Source: Marinibacterium sp050389775 (GTDB lineage: Bacteria > Pseudomonadota > Alphaproteobacteria > Rhodobacterales > Rhodobacteraceae). From it: 64,000 nucleotides of DNA. Every line of letters starts with the position of its first letter. The first letter of the stretch is position 1. This document shows, piece after piece, positions 1 through 8,208 of this stretch. Both the position numbers and the translations under genes were made by a program. The stretch spans positions 85,105-149,104 of the forward strand of contig NZ_CP177148.1 of assembly GCF_050389775.1 (NCBI RefSeq). Direction: 5' to 3'. Below the pieces are notes generated by a model. That model saw only the letters and a program-made list of their open reading frames with translations. It was not told where the DNA came from and made no database searches.

Positions 1-2
1 CA

Positions 3-641
3 ATGAGCCGGCTCTTGATCATCGACGACCACCCCATTGTCGCCCAGGGCTGCAGCGCGCTCTTGTCCTCCGGGGCGGCCTGCGAGATCCTGGCGGCCGA
101 CAGCCTGCTTGAAGGGTTCCGCACCTGGCGGGCCACGCGGCCCGACATCGTGATCGTCGATCTGTCCTTCAACCAGAGAACGCTGGCCGGGCTGTCCTTT
201 ATCCGCCGCATTCACGCCCTGTCGCCGCGCGATCCGATCCTGGCCTTCAGTATGCATTGCGATCCGATCATCGTCCGCCGGGCCCTGTCGGCAGGGGCCA
301 CGGGCTATCTGAACAAGGACGCCCCGCCCCGGGAAATCGAACATGCGCTTGACCGTATCCGGGCCGGCCGCCGCTATGTTGCCAGCGACCTGGCGGCCGA
401 TCTGGCCTTGCTGCCCGAAACGGAAACGCGGGATATCCGGAACGATCTGACGCGCCGCGAGCGCGATGTGCTGGTGTTGCTGGCCCGGGGCAGATCCTAT
501 CGCAGCATCTCGGCCGCGCTGGGGATCAGCTACAAGACCGTGGCCAACATCTGTTCGATCCTGAAATCCAAGCTCGAGGTCGATACCCTGCCCGAGCTGG
601 TGGTCAAGGCGATCGAGACCTGCCGTCCACAACGCCAGTAA
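3..641 (+). CDS. LuxR/NarL-family response regulator
   Basis: Two-domain transcription factor of 212 residues. The receiver domain (about 1-120) has the acidic pair D8/D9, the phospho-acceptor D53 in 'VIVDLS' and the conserved lysine K105 in 'YLNKDA'. A LuxR-type helix-turn-helix follows at about 148-195 ('LTRRERDVLVLLARG'). Family knowledge: a cognate sensor kinase phosphorylates D53 and the HTH binds DNA. No kinase gene lies downstream, so the partner would be upstream of the window or elsewhere. The ATG sits at the very edge of the window, so an earlier start cannot be excluded, but the protein begins exactly where receiver domains usually do. It converges on the nrd operon. Targets are unknown. 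Confidence 0.88.
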   Translation: MSRLLIIDDHPIVAQGCSALLSSGAACEILAADSLLEGFRTWRATRPDIVIVDLSFNQRTLAGLSFIRRIHALSPRDPILAFSMHCDPIIVRRALSAGATGYLNKDAPPREIEHALDRIRAGRRYVASDLAADLALLPETETRDIRNDLTRRERDVLVLLARGRSYRSISAALGISYKTVANICSILKSKLEVDTLPELVVKAIETCRPQRQ

Positions 642-724
642 GTGGCGGCCCGGCGATGGCCCGGTGTGCCCCTGACATTTGGCAGCATCCGACCCGCTAC
701 CGGCCCGAACGCATTGCCCCATGA

Positions 725-755
725 AAGGCAAAAGGCCCGCCAGATGGCGGGCCTT
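725..755 (-). terminator. Rho-independent terminator of the nrd operon
   Basis: A 10-bp GC-rich stem (732-741 with 746-755, AGAT-side loop) lies between the convergent LuxR and nrdF genes. Read on the minus strand the stem is followed by a T-rich run (TTTTGCCTTT), as expected for a terminator after nrdF. On the plus strand the T-run is short, so any termination of the LuxR gene would be weaker. Confidence 0.7.
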
Positions 756-784
756 ATGTCCTTGGCGAGTTGCGGGGTCGCTGC

Positions 785-1756
785 TCAGAAATCCCAGTCT
801 TCGTCTTCCGTCGCGACGGCCTTGCCGATCACGTAGGACGACCCGGAGCCCGAGAAGAAATCGTGGTTCTCGCTGTCCGAGGACAGGGCGGCGAGGATCG
901 CGGGGTTCACCTCGCAGGCCGAGGCCGGGAAGAGCGCCTCGAACCCGAGGTTCTGCAGTGCCTTGTTGGCGTTGTAATGCAGGAAGGCCTTGACGTCCTC
1001 GGTCAGCCCGATGCCGTCGTAGAGCTCTTCGGTATAACGCGCCTCGATTTCGTAGAGGTCGAACATCAGCGCAAAGGCGAAATCCTTCAACGCAGCGCGC
1101 TCGGCCTCGGGAAGCGTTTCGCAGGCGCGCTGGAACTTGTAGCCGATGTAATAGCCGTGGATCGCCTCGTCGCGGATGATCAGGCGGATCAGGTCGGCGG
1201 TATTGGTCAGCTTGGCGCGGCTGGACCAGTACATCGGCAGGTAGAAGCCCGAGTAGAACAGGAAGCTTTCCAGGAACACGCTGGCGATCTTGCGTTTGTT
1301 CGGGTCGGCGGTGACGTCGTATTCGTCCAGCACCAGCCGGGCCTTGGCCTGCAGATGCGGGTTTTCCTCGGACCAGCGGAAGGCCTCGTCGACCTCGCGG
1401 GTGGAGCAGAGCGTCGAGAAGATCGACGAATAGCTGCGCGCGTGCACGGCCTCCATGAAGGCCACGTTGGTCAGCACGGCCTCTTCGTGCGGGGTCTGGG
1501 CGTCCGCCAGCATGGCAGGCGCGCCAACGCTGTTCTGGATCGTGTCCAGCAGGGTGAGGCCGGTGAAGACGCGGATCGTCAGTTCCTGCTCGTCCGGGCG
1601 CAGGGTGGCCCAGCTTTGCACGTCGTTGGACAGCGGCACCTTCTCGGGCAGCCAGAAATTGACGGTCAGGCGGTTCCAGACCTCGAGGTCCTTGTCGTCC
1701 TGGAGCCGGTTCCAGTTGATCGCGCGCGGAACGGCGCGGGGCGCGGTGTCTTTCAT
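785..1756 (-). CDS. nrdF: Class Ib ribonucleotide reductase beta subunit NrdF
   Basis: Small subunit of the NrdEF ribonucleotide reductase (323 residues, usual size). It houses the dimetal-tyrosyl radical cofactor that starts reduction of ribonucleoside diphosphates in the cytosol. Visible ligands are D71, E102, H105 ('EAVHARSY'), E163, E197 and H200 ('RDEAIH'), with radical tyrosine Y109. The spacing matches the Salmonella NrdF pattern. The start is the ATG giving 'MKDTAPRAV'; the longer open frame upstream is arginine-rich and overlaps the VOC gene. It is the last gene of nrdHI-nrdE-VOC-nrdF, 13 bp after the VOC gene, and so should share the riboswitch/NrdR control upstream of nrdH. Confidence 0.96.
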   Translation of the reverse strand: MKDTAPRAVPRAINWNRLQDDKDLEVWNRLTVNFWLPEKVPLSNDVQSWATLRPDEQELTIRVFTGLTLLDTIQNSVGAPAMLADAQTPHEEAVLTNVAFMEAVHARSYSSIFSTLCSTREVDEAFRWSEENPHLQAKARLVLDEYDVTADPNKRKIASVFLESFLFYSGFYLPMYWSSRAKLTNTADLIRLIIRDEAIHGYYIGYKFQRACETLPEAERAALKDFAFALMFDLYEIEARYTEELYDGIGLTEDVKAFLHYNANKALQNLGFEALFPASACEVNPAILAALSSDSENHDFFSGSGSSYVIGKAVATEDEDWDF

Positions 1757-1769
1757 CGGTCGGGTCCTG

Positions 1770-2153
1770 TCATGCCGCGCGGTGGGCGGCTTCGATGTTG
1801 TTGCCGTCGGGGTCGAGAACATAGGCGGCGTAATAGCCGGGATCGCGTTCTCCGGGGCGGCCGTTGTCCGTTCCGCCGGCGGTGAGGGCCGCGGCGTGGA
1901 AGGCATCGACCGCCGCCGCCGACGGGGCGGTGAAGCAAAGGTGGATCGGGCTGCGCGCCGGGGCGTGGCCGTCGCGCCAGAACTCCGGCGCATCCGGCCC
2001 GACGTAGAGGAAACGTTCGCCCTCGCCGGCCACGATGAAGGCGCCGTCGGGGTGGCGCTGGACGATGCTCAGGCCAAGCGGGGCCAGCGCGGCCTCGTAG
2101 AAGGCCAGCGCCCGCGCCGCGTCGGCGGTGATGAAGCCCAGATGGTCGAACAT
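1770..2153 (-). CDS. VOC-superfamily (glyoxalase/bleomycin-resistance-like) protein inside the nrd operon
   Basis: A 127-residue protein with the paired beta-alpha-beta-beta-beta layout of the vicinal oxygen chelate fold. It starts 'MFDHLGFIT', has 'AFYEAALAPLGL' near the front and ends with the typical 'DPDGNNIEA'. Members bind a divalent metal and act as lyases, dioxygenases or drug binders; the substrate cannot be told from sequence. It lies between nrdE and nrdF in the same direction, about 110 bp after nrdE and 13 bp before nrdF, so it is very probably cotranscribed. A role in metal or radical-cofactor chemistry is tempting but is only guilt by association; it may simply be a passenger insertion. 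Confidence 0.85.
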   Translation of the reverse strand: MFDHLGFITADAARALAFYEAALAPLGLSIVQRHPDGAFIVAGEGERFLYVGPDAPEFWRDGHAPARSPIHLCFTAPSAAAVDAFHAAALTAGGTDNGRPGERDPGYYAAYVLDPDGNNIEAAHRAA

Positions 2154-2201
2154 GGCCGTCTCCGGTTGAATGGGGCAATCGTCACGGTCGGTTGGAGGGG
2201 C

Positions 2202-2254
2202 GGCGGGGTAAACCCCGCCCTACACTGGCCCCGTAGGGCGGGGTTTACCCCGCC
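2202..2254. repeat. Long palindromic (REP-like) repeat in the nrd operon
   Basis: Two perfect 22-bp inverted arms (2202-2223 and 2233-2254) are separated by 9 bp. Each arm contains its own smaller palindrome (GGCGGGGT / ACCCCGCC). It sits between nrdE and the VOC gene. Such elements are typical of dispersed extragenic palindromes; in the mRNA it would fold into a very strong hairpin and could tune expression of VOC-nrdF relative to nrdE. Confidence 0.85.
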
Positions 2255-2261
2255 ACGTGGT

Positions 2262-4409
2262 TCACAATGTGCAGGAGACACAACCCTGCACTTCGGTGCC
2301 TTCCAGCGCCGTCTGGCGCAGTCGCACGTAGTATATCGTCTTGATCCCCGATTTCCACGCATGGATCTGGGCGCGGTTGATGTCCCGCGTCGTCGCCTCG
2401 GCCGGGAAGAACAGCGTCAGCGACAGGCCCTGGTCCACGTGTTCCGTCGCCGCCGCATAGGTGTCGATGATCGCCTCGGGGCCGATCTCGTAGGCGTCGC
2501 GGTAGTACTCGAGGTTGTCGTTGTTCATGAAGGGCGCGGGGTAATAGACCCGGCCGATCTTGCCTTCCTTGCGGATCTCGACCTTGGACACGATCGGGTG
2601 GATCGACGAGGTCGAGTTGTTGATATAGCTGATCGACCCGGTCGGCGGCACCGCCTGAAGGTTCCGGTTGTAAAGCCCGTCCTTCATCACCGCCGCGCGC
2701 AGGGCCGCCCAGTCGTCGCGCGTGGGTAGGATGATGCCGAAGCGTTCGAAAAGCGCCTTCACCGTCTCGGTCTCGGGCAGCCAGTCGCGGGTCGTGTACT
2801 TGTCGAAGAACGTCCCGTCGGCATAGGCCGAATCCGCGAACCCCTTGAACGTCTGCCCCTTTTCACGCGCCAGGGCGTTCGAGGCCCGGATCGCGTGATA
2901 GGCCACGGCGGCGAAATAGACGCCGGTGAACTCGATCCCCTCGGGCGATCCGTAATGGATATGTTCCCGCGCCAGGAACCCGTGCAGGTTCATCTGGCCC
3001 AGCCCCACCGCATGCGCCTCGTCATTGCCGCGCCGCACCGAGGGCACGCTGTCGATGGCCGACATCTCGGACACGGCGGTCAGTGCGCGCAGGGCGGTCT
3101 CCACGGTCGCACCGAAATCCGGCCCGTCCATCGTCGCCGCGATGTTCAGCGAGCCCAGGTTGCACGAGATGTCCGTGCCCAGATGGCTGTAGCTGAGATC
3201 CTCGTCGAACTCGGACGCCTCGTTCACCTGCAGGATCTCGGAACACAGGTTCGACATGGCAATCCGCCCCGCGATCGGGTTGGCGCGGTTCACCGTGTCT
3301 TCGAACATGATGTAGGGATAGCCGCTTTCGAACTGGATCTCGGCCAGCGTCTGGAAGAACGCCCGCGCGTTGATCTTCTTCTTGCGGATCCGCTTGTCGT
3401 CGACCATCTCGTCGTATTTCTCGGTCACCGCGATGTCCGAGAACGGCACGCCATAGACCTTTTCCACGTCATGCGGCGAGAACAGGTACATGTCCTCGTT
3501 TTTCTTGGCGAGCTCAAAGGTCACATCCGGGATCACCACGCCGAGGCTCAGCGTCTTGATGCGGATCTTCTCGTCGGCATTCTCGCGCTTGGTGTCGAGG
3601 AACCGCAGGATGTCCGGGTGGTGGGCGTTCAGGTACACCGCCCCGGCGCCCTGACGCGCACCCAGCTGGTTGGCATAGGAAAAGCTGTCTTCGAGCAGTT
3701 TCATCACCGGGATCACGCCCGAGGATTGGTTCTCGATCCCCTTGATGGGGGCGCCGTGCTCGCGGATGTTGGTCAGCATCAGGGCCACGCCGCCGCCGCG
3801 TTTGCTGAGCTGCAGGGCCGAGTTGATGCCCCGCCCGATGCTCTCCATGTTGTCTTCCAGCCGCAGCAGGAAACACGAGATCAGCTCGCCGCGCGAGGCC
3901 TTGCCGGCGTTCAGGAAGGTCGGCGTGGCGGGCTGGAAGCGGCCGGAGATGATCTCTTCCATGTAGGCCATCGCCTGCGCCTCGTCGCCGCGCGCCAGTG
4001 CGAGCGAGACCATGACGACACGGTCTTCATAGCGTTCGAGATAGCGCTGCCCGTCGCGGGTCTTGAGCGTGTAGGAGGTGTAATACTTGAACGCGCCGAG
4101 GAAGGTCGGGAAGCGGAACTTGCGGGCATAGGCCGCGTCCCAGATCTTGCGCTGGAAGTTGCGCGAGTACTGGTCAAGGACCTCGGCCTCGTAATAGCCC
4201 TCTTCGACCAGGTAACCGAGCTTTTCGTCCAGCGAATGGAAGAACACGGTGTTCTGGTTCACGTGCTGCAGGAAATACTGCCGCGCGGCCATGCGGTCGG
4301 CGTCGAACCGGATGCGCCCCTCGTCGTCGTAGAGGTTCAGCATGGCGTTGAGCGCGTGGTAGTCGAGCCCCGACGCCGATGCGTCGTCCTTCAGGCCGTG
4401 GTCAAGCAT
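2262..4409 (-). CDS. nrdE: Class Ib ribonucleotide reductase alpha subunit NrdE
   Basis: Catalytic subunit (715 residues, usual size). It carries the N-x-C-x-E active-site triad in 'SNLCSEI', the two redox cysteines in 'ELISCFLL' and 'TDISCNLG', the paired radical-transfer tyrosines in 'KTIYYVRL' and the C-terminal thiol pair in 'CVSC', which is re-reduced by NrdH. It reduces NDPs to dNDPs together with NrdF. The start chosen is the ATG of 'MLDHGLKD', which overlaps the end of nrdI by 19 bp. The open frame continues upstream only as antisense-like residues inside nrdI. A palindromic repeat follows directly after the stop. Confidence 0.97.
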   Translation of the reverse strand: MLDHGLKDDASASGLDYHALNAMLNLYDDEGRIRFDADRMAARQYFLQHVNQNTVFFHSLDEKLGYLVEEGYYEAEVLDQYSRNFQRKIWDAAYARKFRFPTFLGAFKYYTSYTLKTRDGQRYLERYEDRVVMVSLALARGDEAQAMAYMEEIISGRFQPATPTFLNAGKASRGELISCFLLRLEDNMESIGRGINSALQLSKRGGGVALMLTNIREHGAPIKGIENQSSGVIPVMKLLEDSFSYANQLGARQGAGAVYLNAHHPDILRFLDTKRENADEKIRIKTLSLGVVIPDVTFELAKKNEDMYLFSPHDVEKVYGVPFSDIAVTEKYDEMVDDKRIRKKKINARAFFQTLAEIQFESGYPYIMFEDTVNRANPIAGRIAMSNLCSEILQVNEASEFDEDLSYSHLGTDISCNLGSLNIAATMDGPDFGATVETALRALTAVSEMSAIDSVPSVRRGNDEAHAVGLGQMNLHGFLAREHIHYGSPEGIEFTGVYFAAVAYHAIRASNALAREKGQTFKGFADSAYADGTFFDKYTTRDWLPETETVKALFERFGIILPTRDDWAALRAAVMKDGLYNRNLQAVPPTGSISYINNSTSSIHPIVSKVEIRKEGKIGRVYYPAPFMNNDNLEYYRDAYEIGPEAIIDTYAAATEHVDQGLSLTLFFPAEATTRDINRAQIHAWKSGIKTIYYVRLRQTALEGTEVQGCVSCTL

Positions 4410-4807
4410 TGCGTCCTCCAGAACGTCTGCAATCCCGCACGCAGGCGGGTGATGTCGGTGTCGGTACCGGCCAGCTCGAACCGGTACAGCATGGGCACGT
4501 CGCACTTGCGGGCAATGACCTCGCCCGCAAGCCCGTAGGTGGCGCCGAAATTGCGGTTGCCGCCGGCGATGACCCCGCGCAGCAGGCGGCGGCGGGCCGG
4601 ATCGTTGAGGAACTGGATCACCTGTTTCGCCACCGCGCCGCGGCCCTGGCCGTCGGCATAGGTGGGCGTGATCAGCACAAAGGGGTCGGCAGGGGCGGGC
4701 ATCGGGTCGCCCTCGTCCAGGGGGATCCGGTCGGCCGGCAGGCCAAGCGCCTGCACGAACCGCGCCGTGTTCCCCGACCGCGAGGAATAATAGACCAGCC
4801 CGCCCAA
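4391..4807 (-). CDS. nrdI: Flavodoxin-like RNR assembly protein NrdI
   Basis: A 138-residue flavodoxin-fold protein with the FMN phosphate loop 'YYSSRSGNTARF' at the N-terminus and 'GVIAGGNRNFGATYG' in the flavin-binding region. NrdI supplies the oxidant for assembling the dimanganese-tyrosyl radical in NrdF. It starts 4 bp after nrdH and overlaps nrdE, the standard order H-I-E-F. The strict conservation of the nrdI-nrdF pair supports a class Ib, manganese-capable enzyme. Regulated with the operon. Confidence 0.95.
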   Translation of the reverse strand: MGGLVYYSSRSGNTARFVQALGLPADRIPLDEGDPMPAPADPFVLITPTYADGQGRGAVAKQVIQFLNDPARRRLLRGVIAGGNRNFGATYGLAGEVIARKCDVPMLYRFELAGTDTDITRLRAGLQTFWRTQCLTTA

Positions 4808-4811
4808 GGGA

Positions 4812-5033
4812 TCAGGCCAGCCGGCCGATCAGGTCGGGGCGGAACCCGGCCCAGTGGTCTTCGCCGGCGATCACGACGGGCGCCTGGCGATAGCCCAGCT
4901 CGGTCACGCGGGTCATCGCGGCATCGTCCTGGGTCAGGTCGATGACCTCGAAATCGAGGCCCCGTGCTTCGAGCGCGCGCGTGGTGGCCGTGCACTGAAC
5001 GCAGGCCGGTTTCGAATAGACGGTGATGGTCAT
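4812..5033 (-). CDS. nrdH: Glutaredoxin-like electron donor NrdH
   Basis: A 73-residue thioredoxin-fold protein with the redox motif C-V-Q-C at residues 11-14 ('SKPACVQC') and the usual NrdH ending 'HWAGFRPDLI'. It reduces the C-terminal cysteines of NrdE and is itself reduced by thioredoxin reductase. First gene of the operon. An AGAAGGG ribosome site precedes the ATG. The leader between the cobalamin riboswitch and this start is about 115 bp, room for an expression platform. Confidence 0.95.
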   Translation of the reverse strand: MTITVYSKPACVQCTATTRALEARGLDFEVIDLTQDDAAMTRVTELGYRQAPVVIAGEDHWAGFRPDLIGRLA

Positions 5034-5149
5034 CCCATGTCCCTTCTGGGCCGGCTCGGGGCACGGGGGACACGCAAGGCAACGGCAAGCCCGGGGCCGG
5101 CCGTCCTGTCACGCATCCCGCGGCCCTCCGCCGACGGTCGTCGTTGTCC

Positions 5150-5335
5150 TCGCCCTGGCAGGTTTCCTGACTTGCGGCTCGGCGCTCGGCTGGCCTTCCC
5201 GGGGGGTGCCGGTGGCATGTCAGCGTCGCTTGCCGCTTACAGTTGCGGGGGCAGTACCGGCTTGGGCTGTCCGGACCTGATCCATCGGGCCGCACCGGTT
5301 TCCCTCTTAGCCCGAGACGTGAATCACGGGCACCA
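5150..5335 (-). promoter_or_regulatory. Cobalamin (B12) riboswitch of the nrd operon
   Basis: On the minus strand this leader carries the known cobalamin aptamer signatures in order: 'GGTGCCCGTGATTCACG', 'GGCTAAGAGGGAA', 'GGTACTGCCCCCGCAACTG' with 'TAAGCGG' (the B12-box region), 'GCCACC...CCGGGAAGG', and the closing 'AAGTCAGGAAACCTGCC'. It lies between the promoter and nrdH. Family knowledge: adenosylcobalamin binding switches the downstream gene off. Here that would repress the B12-independent class Ib reductase when B12 is available, presumably because the organism also has a B12-dependent class II enzyme outside the window. Confidence 0.93.
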
Positions 5336-5340
5336 AAGCA

Positions 5341-5386
5341 ACTCTATATTGGGGTTTGCGGGGTGGGGATGTCAATATGTAGTTGT
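5341..5386 (-). promoter_or_regulatory. nrd promoter with two candidate NrdR boxes
   Basis: Read on the minus strand there is a TTGACA -35 element (plus coordinates 5370-5375). AATATA/TATAGA -10 candidates lie 19-21 bp downstream (5343-5350), just ahead of the riboswitch. Two sequences resemble the NrdR consensus CwAtATaTwG: CAATATGTAG (5373-5382, 9 of 10) and CTATATTGGG (5344-5353, 7 of 10). They are about 29 bp apart centre to centre, near three helical turns, and cover the -35 and -10 elements. This fits NrdR repression of RNR genes. The second box is weak, and the spacing is slightly short of the usual 31-32 bp. Confidence 0.6.
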
Positions 5387-5643
5387 CGGTGAATGGGCCG
5401 TCCCGTGGCCCTATCGCCTGATCTGCGGCAATGGTGCTCACGCCGCCGATGCAAGGCATGGCCCGGCCCGGGGCCGTGTCCGGCCGGGCCGGCAGGCTGC
5501 CCGAATGCGCGAAGCAGGCGCGGGATGCAACCCTTTCCGGCCGCGTGGAACCGGCGAAAGCCATGGCGCGCGGAATGACCGCGGGGAAAGCCGGCGGAAC
5601 GGGCATCGGGGGGAATTGACCCGGTTTTGCCGGACCAGTAAGA

Positions 5644-5661
5644 GATACGTTATAACATATC
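5644..5661 (+). promoter_or_regulatory. Candidate Zur/Fur-family operator of the ABC transporter operon
   Basis: An 18-bp near-perfect palindrome, GATACGTTATAACATATC (one mismatch between arms), lies 116 bp before the transporter start. Within it GTTATAACATATC matches the Zur-type core GTTATANTATAAC at 11 of 13 positions if the central N is counted as a match. This suggests zinc (or another metal) responsive repression. No Zur gene is in the window, and the assignment rests on motif similarity only. Confidence 0.5.
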
Positions 5662-5776
5662 ATCACAGGCCCGCGAGGTGTCCCCGTGGTTGCCGGTTCC
5701 AGGGCCGGCCCATCCGGCGCCAGCCCCGCCAATCCCCTTGCCCCGTTCCCCGGGGCCGTCGAAAAGGACACGCCCC

Positions 5777-7282
5777 ATGATCCGATCGCTCCTGGCCACA
5801 AGCGCCGCCCTTGCCCTGCTGGCCGGCCCGCTGACCGCCCAGCCCGACGACACGCTCGACGTGGTCGCCCAGTTCGAGATCCAGTCGCCCGAACCCTCGA
5901 CCAGCGGTTACATCTTCACCCGCATGGGCATCGCCGAAACCCTGGTGAACGCCGATTCCCAGGGCAACCTGACCCCCGGCCTGGCCACCGGCTGGCAGGT
6001 GTCAGCAGACGGGCTGACCTGGTCCTTCACATTGCGCGACGGGGTTGTCTTTCACGACGGCACGCCGATGACCGCCGACACCGTGCTGAACGCGCTGGAG
6101 ATCGCCCGCGCCAAGCCCGGCCCGCTGAACGACCTGCCGATCACCGGCATCGCGGCGGGCGACGGCACGATCGACGTCACCCTGTCCGAACCGCTGGCCG
6201 CCTTCCCGGCCTACCTGGCCTATTTCCGCTACCAGATCCTGGCGCCGGACTCCTACGGCCCAGATGGCGCGGGCGTGGCGGTGATCGGCACCGGGCCCTA
6301 TCGGATCACCGCGATGGAGCCGCCGCTCAGCCTGGATGCCACGGCATTCGACGGCTATTGGGGCGCCGCGCCGCATATCGCCGACGTGACCTATTCGGGG
6401 GTCAGCCGGGTCGAGACCCGCGCGTTGATGGCGGAATCGGGCGAGGCAGAGTTCGTCTTCGGCCTCGACCCGGCCAGCGTCACGCGGCTGGGCCGGCTGG
6501 ACGATGTCGAGGTGCTGTCGGTTGCCATCCCCCGCACGCTGCTGATCAAGGTGAATGCCGGCCATCCCTTCCTGTCCGAGCCCGAGGCCCGCAAGGCGCT
6601 GAGCCTGGCCATCGACCGGGCCGGGATTGCCCGGGCCGTGCTGCGCTATCCCGAAGGGGCCGACCAGCTGTTCCCGCCGTCCATCGCCGGCTGGCACAAC
6701 GATGAGATGGCGCCGCTGGCCTTCGACCCCGAAGCGGCCCGCGCCCTGCTGGCCGACCTGGGCTGGACCCCGGGCGCCGACGGAATCCTGACCCGCGATG
6801 GCCAGCCCTTTGCCCTGACCCTGACCACCTATCCCGACCGGCCCGAGCTGCCGCTGGTTTCGGCCGTGCTGGAACAGCAGTTCCGCGACATCGGCGTGGC
6901 ACTGACGATCAACACGACCAATTCCTCGGAAATCCCGGCCGGCCACCAGGACGGCTCGCTGGACCTGGGCCTGATCGCGCGGAATTTCTCGCTGATCCCC
7001 GATCCGATCGGCACGGTGCTGGGCGATTACGTCGGCAATGGCGACTGGGGAGCGATGAACTGGCAGAACGAGGATTTCACCACGCTGGTCGGCGCCATCG
7101 CCCGCGGAGACGGGGGCGACGCCGACAAGGCCGCGGCGGCCGCCATCCTGCAGGCCGACCTGCCGATCATTCCCATCGCCTGGTACCAGCAGACGCTGGC
7201 CGTGACCGACCGCATCGACGGCGCAACCATCGACCCGTTCGAACGCAGCTTTGGCCTGCAGGACATCCGGTGGGCGGAATGA
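5777..7282 (+). CDS. Peptide/nickel-type ABC transporter substrate-binding protein
   Basis: A 501-residue periplasmic binding protein of the SBP family 5 (DppA/NikA/CntA fold). The signal peptide is 'MIRSLLATSAALALLAGP' with likely cleavage near AQP. Family hallmarks are visible: 'ETLVNADSQGNLTPGLATGW', 'WSFTLRDGVVFHDGTPMTAD' and 'ARKALSLAIDRAGIA'. I chose the ATG directly before the signal sequence; the open frame extends upstream as proline-rich, non-signal sequence. First gene of a four-gene importer operon. The Zur-like palindrome upstream suggests the ligand may be a metal or metal-chelate (metallophore) rather than a dipeptide; this is inference. Confidence 0.9.
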   Translation: MIRSLLATSAALALLAGPLTAQPDDTLDVVAQFEIQSPEPSTSGYIFTRMGIAETLVNADSQGNLTPGLATGWQVSADGLTWSFTLRDGVVFHDGTPMTADTVLNALEIARAKPGPLNDLPITGIAAGDGTIDVTLSEPLAAFPAYLAYFRYQILAPDSYGPDGAGVAVIGTGPYRITAMEPPLSLDATAFDGYWGAAPHIADVTYSGVSRVETRALMAESGEAEFVFGLDPASVTRLGRLDDVEVLSVAIPRTLLIKVNAGHPFLSEPEARKALSLAIDRAGIARAVLRYPEGADQLFPPSIAGWHNDEMAPLAFDPEAARALLADLGWTPGADGILTRDGQPFALTLTTYPDRPELPLVSAVLEQQFRDIGVALTINTTNSSEIPAGHQDGSLDLGLIARNFSLIPDPIGTVLGDYVGNGDWGAMNWQNEDFTTLVGAIARGDGGDADKAAAAAILQADLPIIPIAWYQQTLAVTDRIDGATIDPFERSFGLQDIRWAE

Positions 7283-8208
7283 ACACCCTTGTGTCGCGCC
7301 TGGTGCAGGCGCTGATGGTCGCGGTCCTGATCGGCACCGCCACCTTTGTCATGATGCGCAGCCTGCCCGGAGATGCCGCCTGGCGCATCGCCGCCGGGCG
7401 GTATGGCTATGATCATGTCGATGCCGCCTCGGCCGATGCCGTGCGCACAGAGCTGGGGCTGGACGGCCCGGCGCTGCCTGCGCTGCTCAGCTGGCTGGGT
7501 GACCTGGCCCGGCTGGATTTCGGCACCTCGCTGGTCACTGGCCAGCCGGTGATGGGAGAGATCGCGCACCAGCTGGGCGCCTCGGCGGCGCTGGCCCTCG
7601 TGGCGGTCCTGCTGTCGCTGCTGATCGGTCCGCCCCTGGGCATCCTGGCCGGCCTGCGGCCCGGCGGGGTGCTGGACCGGGCGCTGCTGGTCACTTCGAC
7701 CGGGCTGAAGGCCATACCGCTTTTCCTGATGGCCCTGGTGCTGATCGTCATCGTTGCCGTGCAGCTGCGCTGGCTGCCCGCCGCCGGCCATGGCGAGGCC
7801 CGCCATTTCATCCTGCCGTCGCTGACGCTGGCCCTTGGGCTGGCGGCCGTCAACGCGCGGATCACCCGCGATGCCATGGCCCGGATCGCCGGCATGCCGT
7901 TCTGGCGGTTCTCGCAATGGAAGGGTCTGACCGAGCGCCAGACCCTGATGCGCCACGGGCTGCGCAACGTGTCGGTGCCGCTGATCACCTATCTCGGCCT
8001 GCAATTCGTCACGCTGGTCGAAGGCGTCATCGTCATCGAATCCGTCTTCGGCTGGCCCGGGATCGGCCATGCGCTGGTCCATGCGATCTTTTCGCGCGAT
8101 GTGCCGATGGTGCAGGGCACGGCGCTGGTGCTGGGGCTGGGTTTTGTGCTGGTCAACGCGGTCATCGACCTGGCCGTGCGGCGCCTTGATCCGAGGGCGG
8201 CAGCATGA
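7279..8208 (+). CDS. ABC transporter permease (DppB/NikB type)
   Basis: A 309-residue inner-membrane permease. It has an N-terminal membrane helix ('ALMVAVLIGTATFVMM'), a periplasmic loop and about five more helices. The DppB-type features are 'TRDAMARIAGMPFWRF' in the cytoplasmic coupling region and 'EGVIVIESVFGWPGIGHAL' near the end. It starts at an ATGA overlap with the binding-protein stop (7279-7282), so a GTG 9 bp earlier is not needed. Forms a heterodimer channel with the next gene product. Confidence 0.92.
   Translation: MNTLVSRLVQALMVAVLIGTATFVMMRSLPGDAAWRIAAGRYGYDHVDAASADAVRTELGLDGPALPALLSWLGDLARLDFGTSLVTGQPVMGEIAHQLGASAALALVAVLLSLLIGPPLGILAGLRPGGVLDRALLVTSTGLKAIPLFLMALVLIVIVAVQLRWLPAAGHGEARHFILPSLTLALGLAAVNARITRDAMARIAGMPFWRFSQWKGLTERQTLMRHGLRNVSVPLITYLGLQFVTLVEGVIVIESVFGWPGIGHALVHAIFSRDVPMVQGTALVLGLGFVLVNAVIDLAVRRLDPRAAA

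Noticed and set aside
2895..4538. Long plus-strand open frame opposite nrdE
   Set aside because: Antisense of a gene whose catalytic residues are all visible; composition is typical of a mirror frame.
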